13,349 nucleotides of DNA, from the NCBI GenBank assembly GCA_004195335.1, contig SDWK01000489.1, positions 1 to 13,349 of the forward strand, in the 5' to 3' direction. Of this stretch, positions 1 through 6,650 are shown one piece after another; positions within the stretch are counted from its first letter, which is position 1, and each line of letters starts with the position of its first letter. The position numbers were made by a program, and so were the translations under genes. This stretch comes from Shewanella sp. (lineage in GTDB: Bacteria; Pseudomonadota; Gammaproteobacteria; Enterobacterales; Shewanellaceae). A model generated the notes under the pieces. The model was given only the letters and a program-made list of their open reading frames with translations. It made no database searches and had not been told where the DNA came from.

Positions 1-26
1 TAAATATACTGTAACCAATTAGCTCC

Positions 27-48
27 GCCTGGCTTGAAGCAGACAGGC
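27..48 (+). other. Small stem-loop in the flagellin 5' leader
   Basis: GCCTG (27-31) pairs with CAGGC (44-48) around a 12-nt loop, about 35 nt before the flagellin start. The stem is only 5 bp, so it may be chance; an mRNA-stability or translation-control role is only a possibility. I find neither a sigma-54 (GG-N10-GC) nor a sigma-28-like promoter in positions 1-82, so the flagellin promoter probably lies left of the window. Confidence 0.25.
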
Positions 49-82
49 AAGTTCTTAAGTCAGGTATAAAGAGGAATCAATC

Positions 83-904
83 ATGGCTATTACAGTAAAT
101 ACTAACGTCACTTCGCTTAAAGCACAGAAAAACTTAAATAGTTCTAGTGGTGCGCTAGCAACCTCAATGGAGCGTCTATCAAGTGGTTTGCGTATTAACA
201 GCGCAAAAGATGATGCCGCTGGTCTTGCAATTTCGAACCGTTTGAACAGTCAGGTTCGAGGTCTCGAAGTCGGTATGCGTAACGCAAACGATGCCATCTC
301 AATTGCTCAAATCGCCGAAGGCGCGATGCAAGAGCAGACAAACATGCTACAACGTATGCGTGACTTGACCGTTCAGTCTGAAAACGGTGCAAACAGCACA
401 GAAGATCTTGCGGCACTGAAAGCGGAAATGGATCAGCTAGTAACTGAAATTGATGCAATTGGTAAAACTACCGCTTTTGGTACCACGAAGCTGATGCAAG
501 GTGGATTCTCTGGTACTGGTAAAGGTTTCCAGGTTGGTGCACAAGACGGTGAAGATATCAGAGTTGTGGTTAAGACTACTGATAAGACATCGTTATCGGT
601 TGGAGCTTTACTTAATGCCACCTCTGCAAACCGAGCCTCGTCGTTAGCCGCTATCGATAAAGCAATTAAGACTATCGATACCCAACGTGGTGATTTAGGT
701 GCGATTCAGAACCGTCTGTCTCACAACATCAGTAACAGTGCCAACACTCAGGCTAACGTTGCCGACGCTAAGAGCCGTATTGTAGATGTGGATTTCGCCA
801 AAGAGACCTCCACTATGACTAAGAACCAGGTACTACAACAAACAGGTTCTGCAATGCTAGCGCAGGCTAACCAGTTACCTCAAGTGGCACTATCATTACT
901 ATAA
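83..904 (+). CDS. flaB: Flagellin, filament subunit
   Basis: Main structural protein of the flagellar filament, exported through the flagellar type III system and polymerised beneath the cap. The 273-residue product has the conserved N-terminal D0/D1 region, with the flagellin motif [20 protein letters not shown] at residues 34-53 and the [10 protein letters not shown] segment (89-98) that matches the TLR5-recognised part of D1. The conserved C-terminal region spans about 205-273 and ends in QVALSLL. Only about 60 residues lie between, so the surface D2/D3 domains are essentially absent, as is usual for Shewanella polar flagellins. The start is supported by AGAGGA at 70-75, 7 nt before the ATG. 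In Shewanella the flagellin just before flaG is normally the one called FlaB, with a FlaA paralogue further upstream; that assignment rests on position alone. A strong hairpin follows, so the gene is probably transcribed largely on its own. Confidence 0.96.
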   Translation: MAITVNTNVTSLKAQKNLNSSSGALATSMERLSSGLRINSAKDDAAGLAISNRLNSQVRGLEVGMRNANDAISIAQIAEGAMQEQTNMLQRMRDLTVQSENGANSTEDLAALKAEMDQLVTEIDAIGKTTAFGTTKLMQGGFSGTGKGFQVGAQDGEDIRVVVKTTDKTSLSVGALLNATSANRASSLAAIDKAIKTIDTQRGDLGAIQNRLSHNISNSANTQANVADAKSRIVDVDFAKETSTMTKNQVLQQTGSAMLAQANQLPQVALSLL

Positions 905-937
905 TTGATAATGTAACAGGGTTATAGTTGATGGTAG

Positions 938-967
938 AAAGGGAGGTTCGGTGACGGATCTCCCTTT
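938..967 (+). terminator. Terminator-like hairpin after flagellin
   Basis: Positions 938-950 pair with 955-967 in a 13-bp stem (two G-T wobbles) closed by the loop GTGA, a GNRA tetraloop. The stem starts with AAAGGGAG and ends with CTCCCTTT. Only three T residues finish the right arm, so the U-tract is short, but the stem is strong. It probably ends or attenuates flagellin transcription before flaG and may also protect the flagellin mRNA 3' end. Confidence 0.7.
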
Positions 968-995
968 AATGGTTTAGGGATAGACTAGGTAAGTT

Positions 996-1003
996 AGGAG
1001 GGG
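996..1003 (+). promoter_or_regulatory. Strong Shine-Dalgarno deciding the flaG start
   Basis: AGGAGGGG is a near-perfect ribosome binding site. It lies 7 nt before the ATG at 1011 but only 1 nt before the in-frame GTG at 1005, so ATG 1011 is the credible start. Confidence 0.75.
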
Positions 1004-1010
1004 TGTGATC

Positions 1011-1406
1011 ATGGATATCAATTTTACAAGCTCATCCAGCGCAGCAGCGACTAAGGTAGAGATAGGTGCAGGTGCAGGAGCAGCTAAAGCGGGATTAGTG
1101 GAAGGTGCAGAGCTTGAGCCGAACGCTATAATTAAGGCTGTAGAGGAAGTGGAAAAAGGTGCTTCTGAAGAGCCAAAGTTAAATGAAGAAGAGTTACGGA
1201 ATTTAGTCGAAGACTTGTCCAGTATGATGTCTGTTATGCGTAAAGGACTGGCATTTAAAATCGATGAACATTCAGGCACAAATGTTGTTAGTGTTATGGA
1301 CATCGAATCGGGTGATCTGATTCGGCAGATCCCAAATGAAGAAGCACTAAAGTTAGCCCGAAAGTTAACTGAGGTAACAGGCCTTCTTATGAAGACTGAA
1401 GCCTAA
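1011..1406 (+). CDS. flaG: FlaG family flagellar protein
   Basis: Small protein of the FlaG family, encoded between flagellin and fliD in polar-flagellated bacteria; in related species it affects filament length, by an unsettled mechanism. With the ATG at 1011 the product has 131 residues. Residues 1-55 are Ala/Gly/Ser/Glu-rich and probably flexible. The family signature lies in the C-terminal half: a helix (about 59-77), then FKIDEHSG (82-89), SVMDIESGDLIRQIP (94-108) and an acidic/Leu-rich helix to the end. A longer form from GTG 1005 would add only two residues and would sit too close to the Shine-Dalgarno. There is no signal peptide or membrane segment. fliD follows after 39 nt. Confidence 0.9.
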   Translation: MDINFTSSSSAAATKVEIGAGAGAAKAGLVEGAELEPNAIIKAVEEVEKGASEEPKLNEEELRNLVEDLSSMMSVMRKGLAFKIDEHSGTNVVSVMDIESGDLIRQIPNEEALKLARKLTEVTGLLMKTEA

Positions 1407-1445
1407 TTTTTTAATAAAAAAATATTTGCTTAGAACGAGGTTTTT

Positions 1446-2819
1446 ATGGCATTAACGGCAACCGGAATAGGTTCAGGACTCGATATCAACACTATTGTCG
1501 GTGTACTTGTTGATGCAGAAAAACTACCTAAAGAAGCAATGTTCGATAAAACCGAACAGACGATCGATGCAAAAGTATCGGCTATCGGCACATTAAAAAG
1601 TTCCTTATCTACATTTCAAGATGCGTTAGAAAAGCTTCAAGATGGCGGAAGCTTAAACCAGAGAACCGTTTCTACCGGTGAAAGCAGTTACCTTACAGCC
1701 ATAGCCGATAAAACATCTCAAACTGGTAGTTATAATGTCAAGGTTGAGCAGTTAGCTCAGCAGCATAAAGTTGCAGGTATCAATGTTGCCGATCCCAGTG
1801 TTCCTGTTGGTGAAGGAAGCTTAGATCTGACTGTTAATGGTACGAGTTTTTCCGTGACTGTCGGTGCGACCGATTCACTCGAAGATATAGCCCAAAATAT
1901 TAATAGTGCGACCGATAACGTCGGCGTTACGGCGACGATTATTACCAGTGATGCGGGTAGCAGGCTGGTATTAAGTTCTGACACAGAAGGTACTGATAGC
2001 CAGATAGGCGTGGTAGCGAACGATACTGTGGGTACCGGGCTTAACGATATGTTTGGCGGTGCTAATCTAACCGAGCTTCAGGTTGCTAAAAACTCGATAG
2101 TCCATGTCGATGGCCAAAAGCTGACTTCTCAGACTAATGAAGTTGAAGGCGCCATTACCGGGGTGACGCTCAATCTGACAGATGCTGATTTGAGTAAAAC
2201 AACCACGGTTAAAATTGAGTTAGATAAAGACGCCGTTAAAGAAAACGTCCAAGGCTTTGTCGATGCATATAATAGCTTAGTCAGTACTATCGATAAATTG
2301 TCTGCTTATGACGTAGATAAAAAAGAAGCAGCTGCACTGCAGGGTGACTCCATGATCCGCTCAATTGAATCTCAGTTGAGGACTATGATCAGCTCAAGGG
2401 TGACAGTAGGCAGTGAAACGGTGGCGTTGTATGATATCGGTATAGAAGCGGACCGTTATGGAAAACTGTCTGTCGATAGTGACAAGTTAGATACTGCTAT
2501 CGCTGACAACATGGGCGGTATCGAAGGTCTGTTTTCGACGAAAGATACCGGGATTGCCAATCGTTTAGACTCCTTGGTTGAAAGCTATGTTAAACCTACT
2601 ACCGGTTTGATTGACAGCCGAAATAATGCCTATACCAGTGATAAACAGCGCCTGGATGATCAGCGTGAAAGCTTTACTTTGAAGATGGAGCAATTAAACG
2701 CCCGATTGATGAAGCAATTTAATGCGATGGATTTAATTGTGGGTAATTTAAAACAGCAATCTTCAGGGATTTTAAACGGGCTAAACGCCTTACCTGGCGT
2801 GGTTAGAAGTCAAAGCTAA
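1446..2819 (+). CDS. fliD: FliD, filament cap (hook-associated protein 2)
   Basis: Forms the oligomeric cap at the filament tip and guides folding and insertion of incoming flagellin. The 457-residue product begins with the family hallmark GIGSGLDIN (residues 7-15). The N-terminal FliD_N region covers roughly the first 100 residues, the beta-rich D2/D3 part lies near 110-250, and the C-terminal FliD_C region, about 255-440, ends in helices suited to the cap leg domain. The length is normal for gammaproteobacterial FliD. GAGG at 1437-1440 lies 5 nt before the ATG. The neighbours flaG, the FliT-like gene and fliS are all filament-assembly functions, consistent with one transcript to the stem-loop after fliS. 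Confidence 0.96.
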   Translation: MALTATGIGSGLDINTIVGVLVDAEKLPKEAMFDKTEQTIDAKVSAIGTLKSSLSTFQDALEKLQDGGSLNQRTVSTGESSYLTAIADKTSQTGSYNVKVEQLAQQHKVAGINVADPSVPVGEGSLDLTVNGTSFSVTVGATDSLEDIAQNINSATDNVGVTATIITSDAGSRLVLSSDTEGTDSQIGVVANDTVGTGLNDMFGGANLTELQVAKNSIVHVDGQKLTSQTNEVEGAITGVTLNLTDADLSKTTTVKIELDKDAVKENVQGFVDAYNSLVSTIDKLSAYDVDKKEAAALQGDSMIRSIESQLRTMISSRVTVGSETVALYDIGIEADRYGKLSVDSDKLDTAIADNMGGIEGLFSTKDTGIANRLDSLVESYVKPTTGLIDSRNNAYTSDKQRLDDQRESFTLKMEQLNARLMKQFNAMDLIVGNLKQQSSGILNGLNALPGVVRSQS

Positions 2820-2847
2820 TCTGGGTGTTACTTGAACAGGGGGCCTC

Positions 2848-3174
2848 TTGCAAACACTGTCAAAGCTGGAAAAATTAAATAAGTCTGTATTGGAAACATT
2901 AACTGAGCTGGAGAAAATTCCGGCAGAAAATGAGACGGCGGATGAGTTGGTATTAAATTTGCAGATGTTAGTTGAGCGGCGTCAACTTTTACTCGATGAA
3001 TTGCTAACTTCTCCAAAAGATGAAGATAGGCCCGTGCTGGAAAGTCAATTAGCGTTAACGCAGCAATTTGAGCTGCAAGCTAAGCGAGTGTTACTGCATA
3101 GGCAAGAGCTTTTGCATCTTGGACGAAAAAGTAAACGCCAAATTAATGTTTACAAATCAATAGGTGCCAAATAG
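2848..3174 (+). CDS. flaI: FlaI/FliT-like flagellar export chaperone
   Basis: Small protein of 108 residues, almost entirely predicted helix (many Leu, Glu, Lys; no Cys, no signal peptide, no membrane segment), ending in a basic stretch KSKRQINVYKSIGAK. Gene position between fliD and fliS matches flaI of Shewanella and Vibrio, in the place where enterics have fliT. FliT is the export chaperone of FliD, so a role in FliD export is likely by position and fold type, but sequence alone does not prove it. The start codon is TTG at 2848: AGGGGG (2838-2843) lies 4 nt upstream, and the next in-frame ATG is about 40 residues in, which would remove the first helix. fliS follows after 10 nt. Confidence 0.78.
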   Translation: MQTLSKLEKLNKSVLETLTELEKIPAENETADELVLNLQMLVERRQLLLDELLTSPKDEDRPVLESQLALTQQFELQAKRVLLHRQELLHLGRKSKRQINVYKSIGAK

Positions 3175-3184
3175 GTAGGTATAT

Positions 3185-3595
3185 ATGAGAAAGTCACTAC
3201 AATCATATCGGAAAGTGTCCATTGAGAGTGAAATCTCGGTTGCTTCCCCCCACAGAATCATTCAGATGATGTTTGAAGGTGCACTGCAACGTTTAGCTCA
3301 GAGTCGATATGCGATTGAGAATAACGACATTGCCAATAAAGGGATCTATATTGGTAAGGCCATAGGCATTATTACCGGGTTAAATAACAGCTTGAATATG
3401 GAAGCTGGTGGAGATATCCCGACGAATTTAAGTGCTCTTTATGATTTTATGTTACGTCGAACTTCTGAAGCGAATCTAAACAATGATGTTCAGGCGATAG
3501 ATGATGTTTGTGACATTCTAAGGACCATTAAAGAGGGGTGGGATGCGATTCCAACCGAGCAACATCATATGGCATCACACAATGAAGCCGTTTGA
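3185..3595 (+). CDS. fliS: FliS, flagellin-specific export chaperone
   Basis: Cytoplasmic chaperone that binds the C-terminal helices of flagellin and prevents premature polymerisation before export. The 136-residue product shows the FliS pattern: an N-terminal SYRKVSIESEI, the conserved SPHRIIQMMFEGAL (21-34), a middle helix with NKGIYIGKAIGIITGLNNSL (51-70), LYDFMLRR (85-92) and ILRTIKEGWDAI (111-122). The length is typical. The ribosome site AGGTAGG (3173-3179) overlaps the flaI stop codon and lies 5 nt before the ATG, so translation is probably coupled to flaI. It appears to be the last gene of the filament block. Confidence 0.94.
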   Translation: MRKSLQSYRKVSIESEISVASPHRIIQMMFEGALQRLAQSRYAIENNDIANKGIYIGKAIGIITGLNNSLNMEAGGDIPTNLSALYDFMLRRTSEANLNNDVQAIDDVCDILRTIKEGWDAIPTEQHHMASHNEAV

Positions 3596-3611
3596 TTTTT
3601 AATTTACGCTG

Positions 3612-3627
3612 TGGGGGGAAACCCCCA
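3612..3627 (+). terminator. GC-rich stem-loop after fliS, candidate terminator
   Basis: TGGGGG (3612-3617) pairs with CCCCCA (3622-3627) around GAAA, a GNRA tetraloop, 16 nt after the fliS stop. A/T-rich sequence follows but no true T-run, so it may act as a weak terminator or a 3'-end protector. Confidence 0.5.
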
Positions 3628-3630
3628 AAT

Positions 3631-3659
3631 AATTGTCAAAAGCCAATTAATTGACAATT
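3631..3659. promoter_or_regulatory. FleQ-box-like operator upstream of flrA
   Basis: A perfect 9-bp inverted repeat, AATTGTCAA (3631-3639) and TTGACAATT (3651-3659), spans an 11-bp centre. Overlapping its right arm, GCCAATTAATTGAC (3642-3655) matches 12 of 14 positions of the Pseudomonas FleQ box as I recall it, GTCAATAAATTGAC. FlrA is the FleQ orthologue, so this is a candidate autoregulatory site. It also overlaps the candidate -35 at 3651-3656. No footprint evidence is available here. Confidence 0.45.
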
Positions 3660-3678
3660 GAATCTGGATTCGTTGAAT
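3651..3678 (+). promoter_or_regulatory. Candidate sigma-70 promoter for flrA
   Basis: A perfect -35 hexamer TTGACA (3651-3656) is followed after 16 bp by TTGAAT (3673-3678), a 4-of-6 match to TATAAT. It would give a leader of roughly 200 nt. An alternative is the GATAAT at 3761-3766, which lacks a good -35. I see no sigma-54 site in this gap, in keeping with flrA being the top of the hierarchy. Confidence 0.35.
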
Positions 3679-3682
3679 ATTT

Positions 3683-3716
3683 CAGCTAAAATCAATGGAG
3701 TGCAGCTAAAAACAAT
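3683..3716. repeat. Pair of 14-bp direct repeats in the flrA leader
   Basis: CAGCTAAAATCAAT (3683-3696) and CAGCTAAAAACAAT (3703-3716) differ at one base and start 20 bp apart, close to two helical turns. They lie just downstream of the candidate flrA promoter and could be a tandem protein-binding site. No known consensus is recognised. Confidence 0.45.
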
Positions 3717-3884
3717 TCAGATATGCATTTAATGCATCAGAGACTTGCTAATAGCTTGCTGATAATACACTATTCCTCACGGTAGTGATTTTGTTCGATT
3801 TGTATTGGAAACACTACACAGCTTTTTAAGCAACAAACACTAATAATTAATGCGAATAATAACGAGCGCTTTACGGCTTTTTTA

Positions 3885-5318
3885 ATGATGCAAACAGATC
3901 AACGAATTCTACTAGTCGGTAACCAATCAGAGCGAATTAATCGCTTGTCGTGCGTATTTGAGTTTTTGGGTGAGCAAGTTGAGCTAGTCGCAGTCGATAA
4001 GCTTGAAGTGCGAATACAAAATACTCGATTCAGAGCCTTGGTTATTTCGGCCGAAACTCAATCTAAAGAGTTACTTCAATCTCTTGCCGGGACATTACCC
4101 TGGCAGCCTATACTGTTGCTCGGTGAGTTAACAGGTGTCACGGCATCTAATATATTAGGTCATATTGAGGAACCCCTAAATTATCCTCAATTGACTGAGC
4201 TGCTACATTTTTGTCAGGTCTTTGGCCAGGCCAAACGTCCGGATATTCCTACCAGCGTCAATCAGACTAAGTTATTCAGGAGTATGGTTGGCCGAAGCGA
4301 GGGTATTGCTCAGGTTCGTCACTTAATTAGTCAAGTTGCCACCTCTGATGCTACGGTATTGGTATTAGGCAAGTCTGGGACAGGTAAAGAAGTTGTCGCA
4401 CGAAATATTCACTATATCTCTGAGCGTCGCGACGGTCCATTTATCCCAGTCAATTGTGGCGCAATTCCCGCTGAGCTTCTCGAAAGTGAGTTGTTCGGTC
4501 ATGAGAAGGGAGCGTTTACCGGTGCGATTAGTGCCCGTAAAGGACGTTTTGAATTAGCAGAGAAAGGCACGCTCTTCTTAGATGAGATCGGTGATATGCC
4601 TCTGCAAATGCAAGTAAAATTATTGCGTGTATTGCAGGAAAAGGTATTTGAACGGGTAGGGGGCAATAAGTCCATTCACACTGACGTTCGCGTTGTCGCC
4701 GCAACTCATAGAGATCTGGAAGATATGATCACTAATGGTGAGTTCCGTGAAGACCTTTACTATCGATTGAATGTTTTTCCTATCGAAATGCCCGCCCTGT
4801 GTGAGAGAAAAGATGATATACCGCTCTTGCTTCAGGAGCTCGTGAGCCGAGTTTATAACGAAGGTCGTGGTAAGGTTCGTTTTACCCAAAGAGCGATAGA
4901 ATCATTAAAGGAGCATGCCTGGTCTGGTAATGTAAGAGAGCTTTCTAATTTAGTTGAGCGGCTTACTATTCTTTACCCGGGTGGCTTGGTTGATGTTAAT
5001 GATCTTCCTGTTAAATATCGTCATATCGATGTACCCGAATACTGTGTTGAGGTCAGTGAAGAAGAGCTTGAACGTGATGCGTTAGCGTCGATATTCAGTA
5101 ATGATGAACCTATCGATATTCCTGAAACACGCTTCCCAAGCGAGTTACCTCCGGAAGGCGTTAACCTCAAAGACCTTCTTGCAGAGCTTGAGATTGATAT
5201 GATCAGACAAGCGTTAGAGCAACAAGATAATGTTGTTGCCAGAGCGGCTGAAATGTTAGGTATCAGACGTACGACTCTCGTTGAAAAAATGAGAAAATAT
5301 GGAATGGGTAAAGATTAA
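3885..5318 (+). CDS. flrA: FlrA, sigma-54-dependent flagellar master activator
   Basis: Enhancer-binding protein orthologous to Vibrio FlrA and Pseudomonas FleQ; with sigma-54 it turns on flrBC and early basal-body operons. The 477 residues comprise a receiver-like N-terminal domain (about 7-115) without the acidic pocket or phosphoacceptor Asp, an AAA+ domain (about 132-370) and a Fis-type helix-turn-helix near 443-472. Visible motifs are Walker A GKSGTGKE (162-169), GAFTGA (209-214) for sigma-54 contact, and Walker B LFLDE (230-234). The c-di-GMP-binding elements known from FleQ are all present: LFRS with R132 (130-133), R173/N174 after Walker A, and E318/R322 of the ExxxR motif; R132 and R173 have the same 41-residue spacing as the binding arginines of V. 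cholerae FlrA. High c-di-GMP should therefore inhibit it. Two adjacent ATGs (3885, 3888) are possible starts; neither has a clear Shine-Dalgarno. Confidence 0.95.
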   Translation: MMQTDQRILLVGNQSERINRLSCVFEFLGEQVELVAVDKLEVRIQNTRFRALVISAETQSKELLQSLAGTLPWQPILLLGELTGVTASNILGHIEEPLNYPQLTELLHFCQVFGQAKRPDIPTSVNQTKLFRSMVGRSEGIAQVRHLISQVATSDATVLVLGKSGTGKEVVARNIHYISERRDGPFIPVNCGAIPAELLESELFGHEKGAFTGAISARKGRFELAEKGTLFLDEIGDMPLQMQVKLLRVLQEKVFERVGGNKSIHTDVRVVAATHRDLEDMITNGEFREDLYYRLNVFPIEMPALCERKDDIPLLLQELVSRVYNEGRGKVRFTQRAIESLKEHAWSGNVRELSNLVERLTILYPGGLVDVNDLPVKYRHIDVPEYCVEVSEEELERDALASIFSNDEPIDIPETRFPSELPPEGVNLKDLLAELEIDMIRQALEQQDNVVARAAEMLGIRRTTLVEKMRKYGMGKD

Positions 5319-5327
5319 ATAGAAGTT

Positions 5328-5354
5328 TCTAGTTCCTAGCCCCTAGGAACTAGA
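5328..5354. repeat. Perfect 12-bp inverted repeat after flrA
   Basis: TCTAGTTCCTAG (5328-5339) is exactly complementary to CTAGGAACTAGA (5343-5354), with a CCC loop, 10 nt after the flrA stop. It is not followed by a T-run, so as a terminator it would be weak. It holds four CTAG tetramers and resembles the CTAG-rich repeats upstream of fliE, so it is probably one module of a dispersed intergenic repeat. Confidence 0.65.
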
Positions 5355-5436
5355 GCCTCGCTCCTTCTTTCATATAGCCAGTTTTGCTGGCGTCTATTAG
5401 CTTACGTAACAAATATCGTCTTAGCTATTATCCTTA

Positions 5437-5460
5437 AGTGAGCCTGCGAACGTCCTCGCA
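5437..5460 (-). repeat. Copy of the 20-nt intergenic repeat, minus strand
   Basis: The reverse complement of 5437-5456 is AGGACGTTCGCAGGCTCACT, matching 19 of 20 bases of 8028-8047 upstream of fliE. TGCGA (5445-5449) and TCGCA (5456-5460) form a small hairpin inside it. Both copies lie between a regulatory gene and the next sigma-54 promoter. Confidence 0.65.
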
Positions 5461-5475
5461 CCTAGGCCCTTTTTT
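5442..5475 (+). terminator. Candidate intrinsic terminator of flrA
   Basis: GCCTGCGA (5442-5449) can pair with TCGCA (5456-5460) and GGC (5465-5467) across a 4-nt bulge, and the stem is followed by six T residues at 5470-5475. This looks like an imperfect rho-independent terminator 125-155 nt after the flrA stop, immediately before the flrB promoter. It would separate flrA from flrBC transcription. The bulge lowers confidence. Confidence 0.45.
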
Positions 5476-5480
5476 ATATC

Positions 5481-5497
5481 TTGGCACAATTAATGCA
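5481..5497 (+). promoter_or_regulatory. Sigma-54 promoter of flrBC
   Basis: TTGGCACAATTAATGCA carries the invariant GG (5483-5484) and GC (5495-5496) with exactly 10 bp between them, and the TGGCAC core. Transcription would start near 5508, giving a leader of about 27 nt to the flrB ATG at 5535. FlrA is the expected activator. Confidence 0.85.
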
Positions 5498-5500
5498 AAA

Positions 5501-5530
5501 ACTCCGTTAGCAGCAATTTTTTGACGGAGT
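5501..5530 (+). promoter_or_regulatory. Inverted repeat overlapping the flrB Shine-Dalgarno
   Basis: ACTCCGT (5501-5507) is perfectly complementary to ACGGAGT (5524-5530), with a 16-nt spacer. The right arm contains the flrB ribosome site ACGGAG. The left arm lies at about -7 to -1 of the predicted sigma-54 transcript, so only read-through RNA from flrA would contain both arms. Confidence 0.5.
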
Positions 5531-5534
5531 CGAT

Positions 5535-6650
5535 ATGTCCGTAAGTCCTCAAATTCAACTAAACACATTAAACCAACACTCTCCCAGGTGGTTGGAAACA
5601 ACACCTGCTGCCAATATGTCAAATCGAATGGAACGCATCCTTCAGGCTATGCCTTCCGGAGTCGTGATCATTAATGGTGATGGATTCGTCACGGATGCCA
5701 ATCCTGTGGCTGTTGAACTCTTAGGGTTACCATTAGAGGGCTTAAGGTGGATTCAGGTCATTAATCGTGCTTTTTCTCCACAGGATGACGATGGTCATGA
5801 AGTTTCACTTCGCAATGGTCGCAGAGTTAAACTGGCCATCACTCCGCTGACACCTGAACCGGGTCAGCTGATAGTACTGACGGATCTGACCGAAACTCGT
5901 CTGCTGCAAAAGAATTTATCCCATCTTCAGCGCCTTTCTGCATTGGGAAAGATGGTAGCCACGCTTGCTCATCAAGTGCGTACGCCATTGACTGCAGCCC
6001 TGCTATACGCCTCAAATTTAGCAAACCCGAGAATTTCAGAACCAGCCAGAAACCGTTTTCAGAAGAAACTCGTCGACAGGCTTAATGAGCTGGAACATCA
6101 GGTGAATGATATGTTGTTAATGGCCAAGGGGCGTCAACACGATCAAGGTGAAGCAGAGACTATCGATTCAATTATGGTGAGCGTATTGGCCAATTGTGAA
6201 CCCATAGCTCAGCAACATTCTTGCAAGCTTGAATTTATAGATGAATCCAGAGGGGAGTTTCTTGCCAACGCCAATGCATTAAGCTCAGCTATTAATAACC
6301 TTGTTGTTAACAGCATTGAGGCGGGGGCGACCCGGATTGAACTGAGAGGGCTAGAATCGGCTCACGAACTTCAGATCGACGTCACCGATAATGGTAAAGG
6401 TTTGGACAAGGCAATGCAGAAAAAAGTGATGGAACCTTTTTTTACGACTAAGCCTCAGGGAACAGGGCTTGGACTTGCTGTTGTTCAGTCAGTCGTGGCA
6501 AATCATGGCGGGAAAATCGACTTTAGGTGTGAAAAGGGGATGGGGTGCAGAGCCTCCTTACACTTTCCTAAGTTACAACCAATGACAGATAAAGAAGATC
6601 GTTTACAAGCCAATTTATCTGAAACACCTGAGGAGTCATCTCATGTCTGA
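5535..6650 (+). CDS. flrB: FlrB, flagellar sensor histidine kinase
   Basis: Cytoplasmic histidine kinase that phosphorylates FlrC to activate class III flagellar genes. The 371 residues contain a PAS-like domain (about 30-120), a HisKA dimerisation domain with phosphoacceptor H146 in LAHQVRTPL (144-152), and an ATPase domain with the N-box NNLVVNSIEA (254-263), G1 box DNGKGL (285-290), PFFTTKPQGTGLGL (301-314). No hydrophobic segment long enough to cross the membrane is present, so the input is internal. The last 25 residues are polar and probably disordered. The ATG at 5535 is preceded by ACGGAG (5524-5529). The 3' end overlaps flrC by 8 nt, so the two are translationally coupled. Expression should depend on the sigma-54 promoter at 5481-5497. 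Confidence 0.94.
   Translation: MSVSPQIQLNTLNQHSPRWLETTPAANMSNRMERILQAMPSGVVIINGDGFVTDANPVAVELLGLPLEGLRWIQVINRAFSPQDDDGHEVSLRNGRRVKLAITPLTPEPGQLIVLTDLTETRLLQKNLSHLQRLSALGKMVATLAHQVRTPLTAALLYASNLANPRISEPARNRFQKKLVDRLNELEHQVNDMLLMAKGRQHDQGEAETIDSIMVSVLANCEPIAQQHSCKLEFIDESRGEFLANANALSSAINNLVVNSIEAGATRIELRGLESAHELQIDVTDNGKGLDKAMQKKVMEPFFTTKPQGTGLGLAVVQSVVANHGGKIDFRCEKGMGCRASLHFPKLQPMTDKEDRLQANLSETPEESSHV
6630..6635 (+). promoter_or_regulatory. flrC Shine-Dalgarno inside flrB
   Basis: GAGGAG at 6630-6635 lies 7 nt before the flrC ATG at 6643 and within the last codons of flrB. It fixes the flrC start and supports coupled translation of the kinase-regulator pair. Confidence 0.7.

Noticed and set aside
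1..82. Sigma-54 or sigma-28 promoter for flagellin
   Set aside because: The GG at 31-32 has no GC 10 bp downstream, and no GCCGATAA-like -10 is present; the promoter is probably outside the window.
974..1303. Minus-strand open frame opposite flaG
   Set aside because: It mirrors the conserved FlaG reading frame, has low-complexity A/S/T-rich translation and no ribosome site; it is a shadow.
3761..3766. GATAAT as the flrA -10
   Set aside because: No acceptable -35 lies 15-19 bp upstream, and the nearby TTGCTA is only 10 bp away; it stays a weak alternative.
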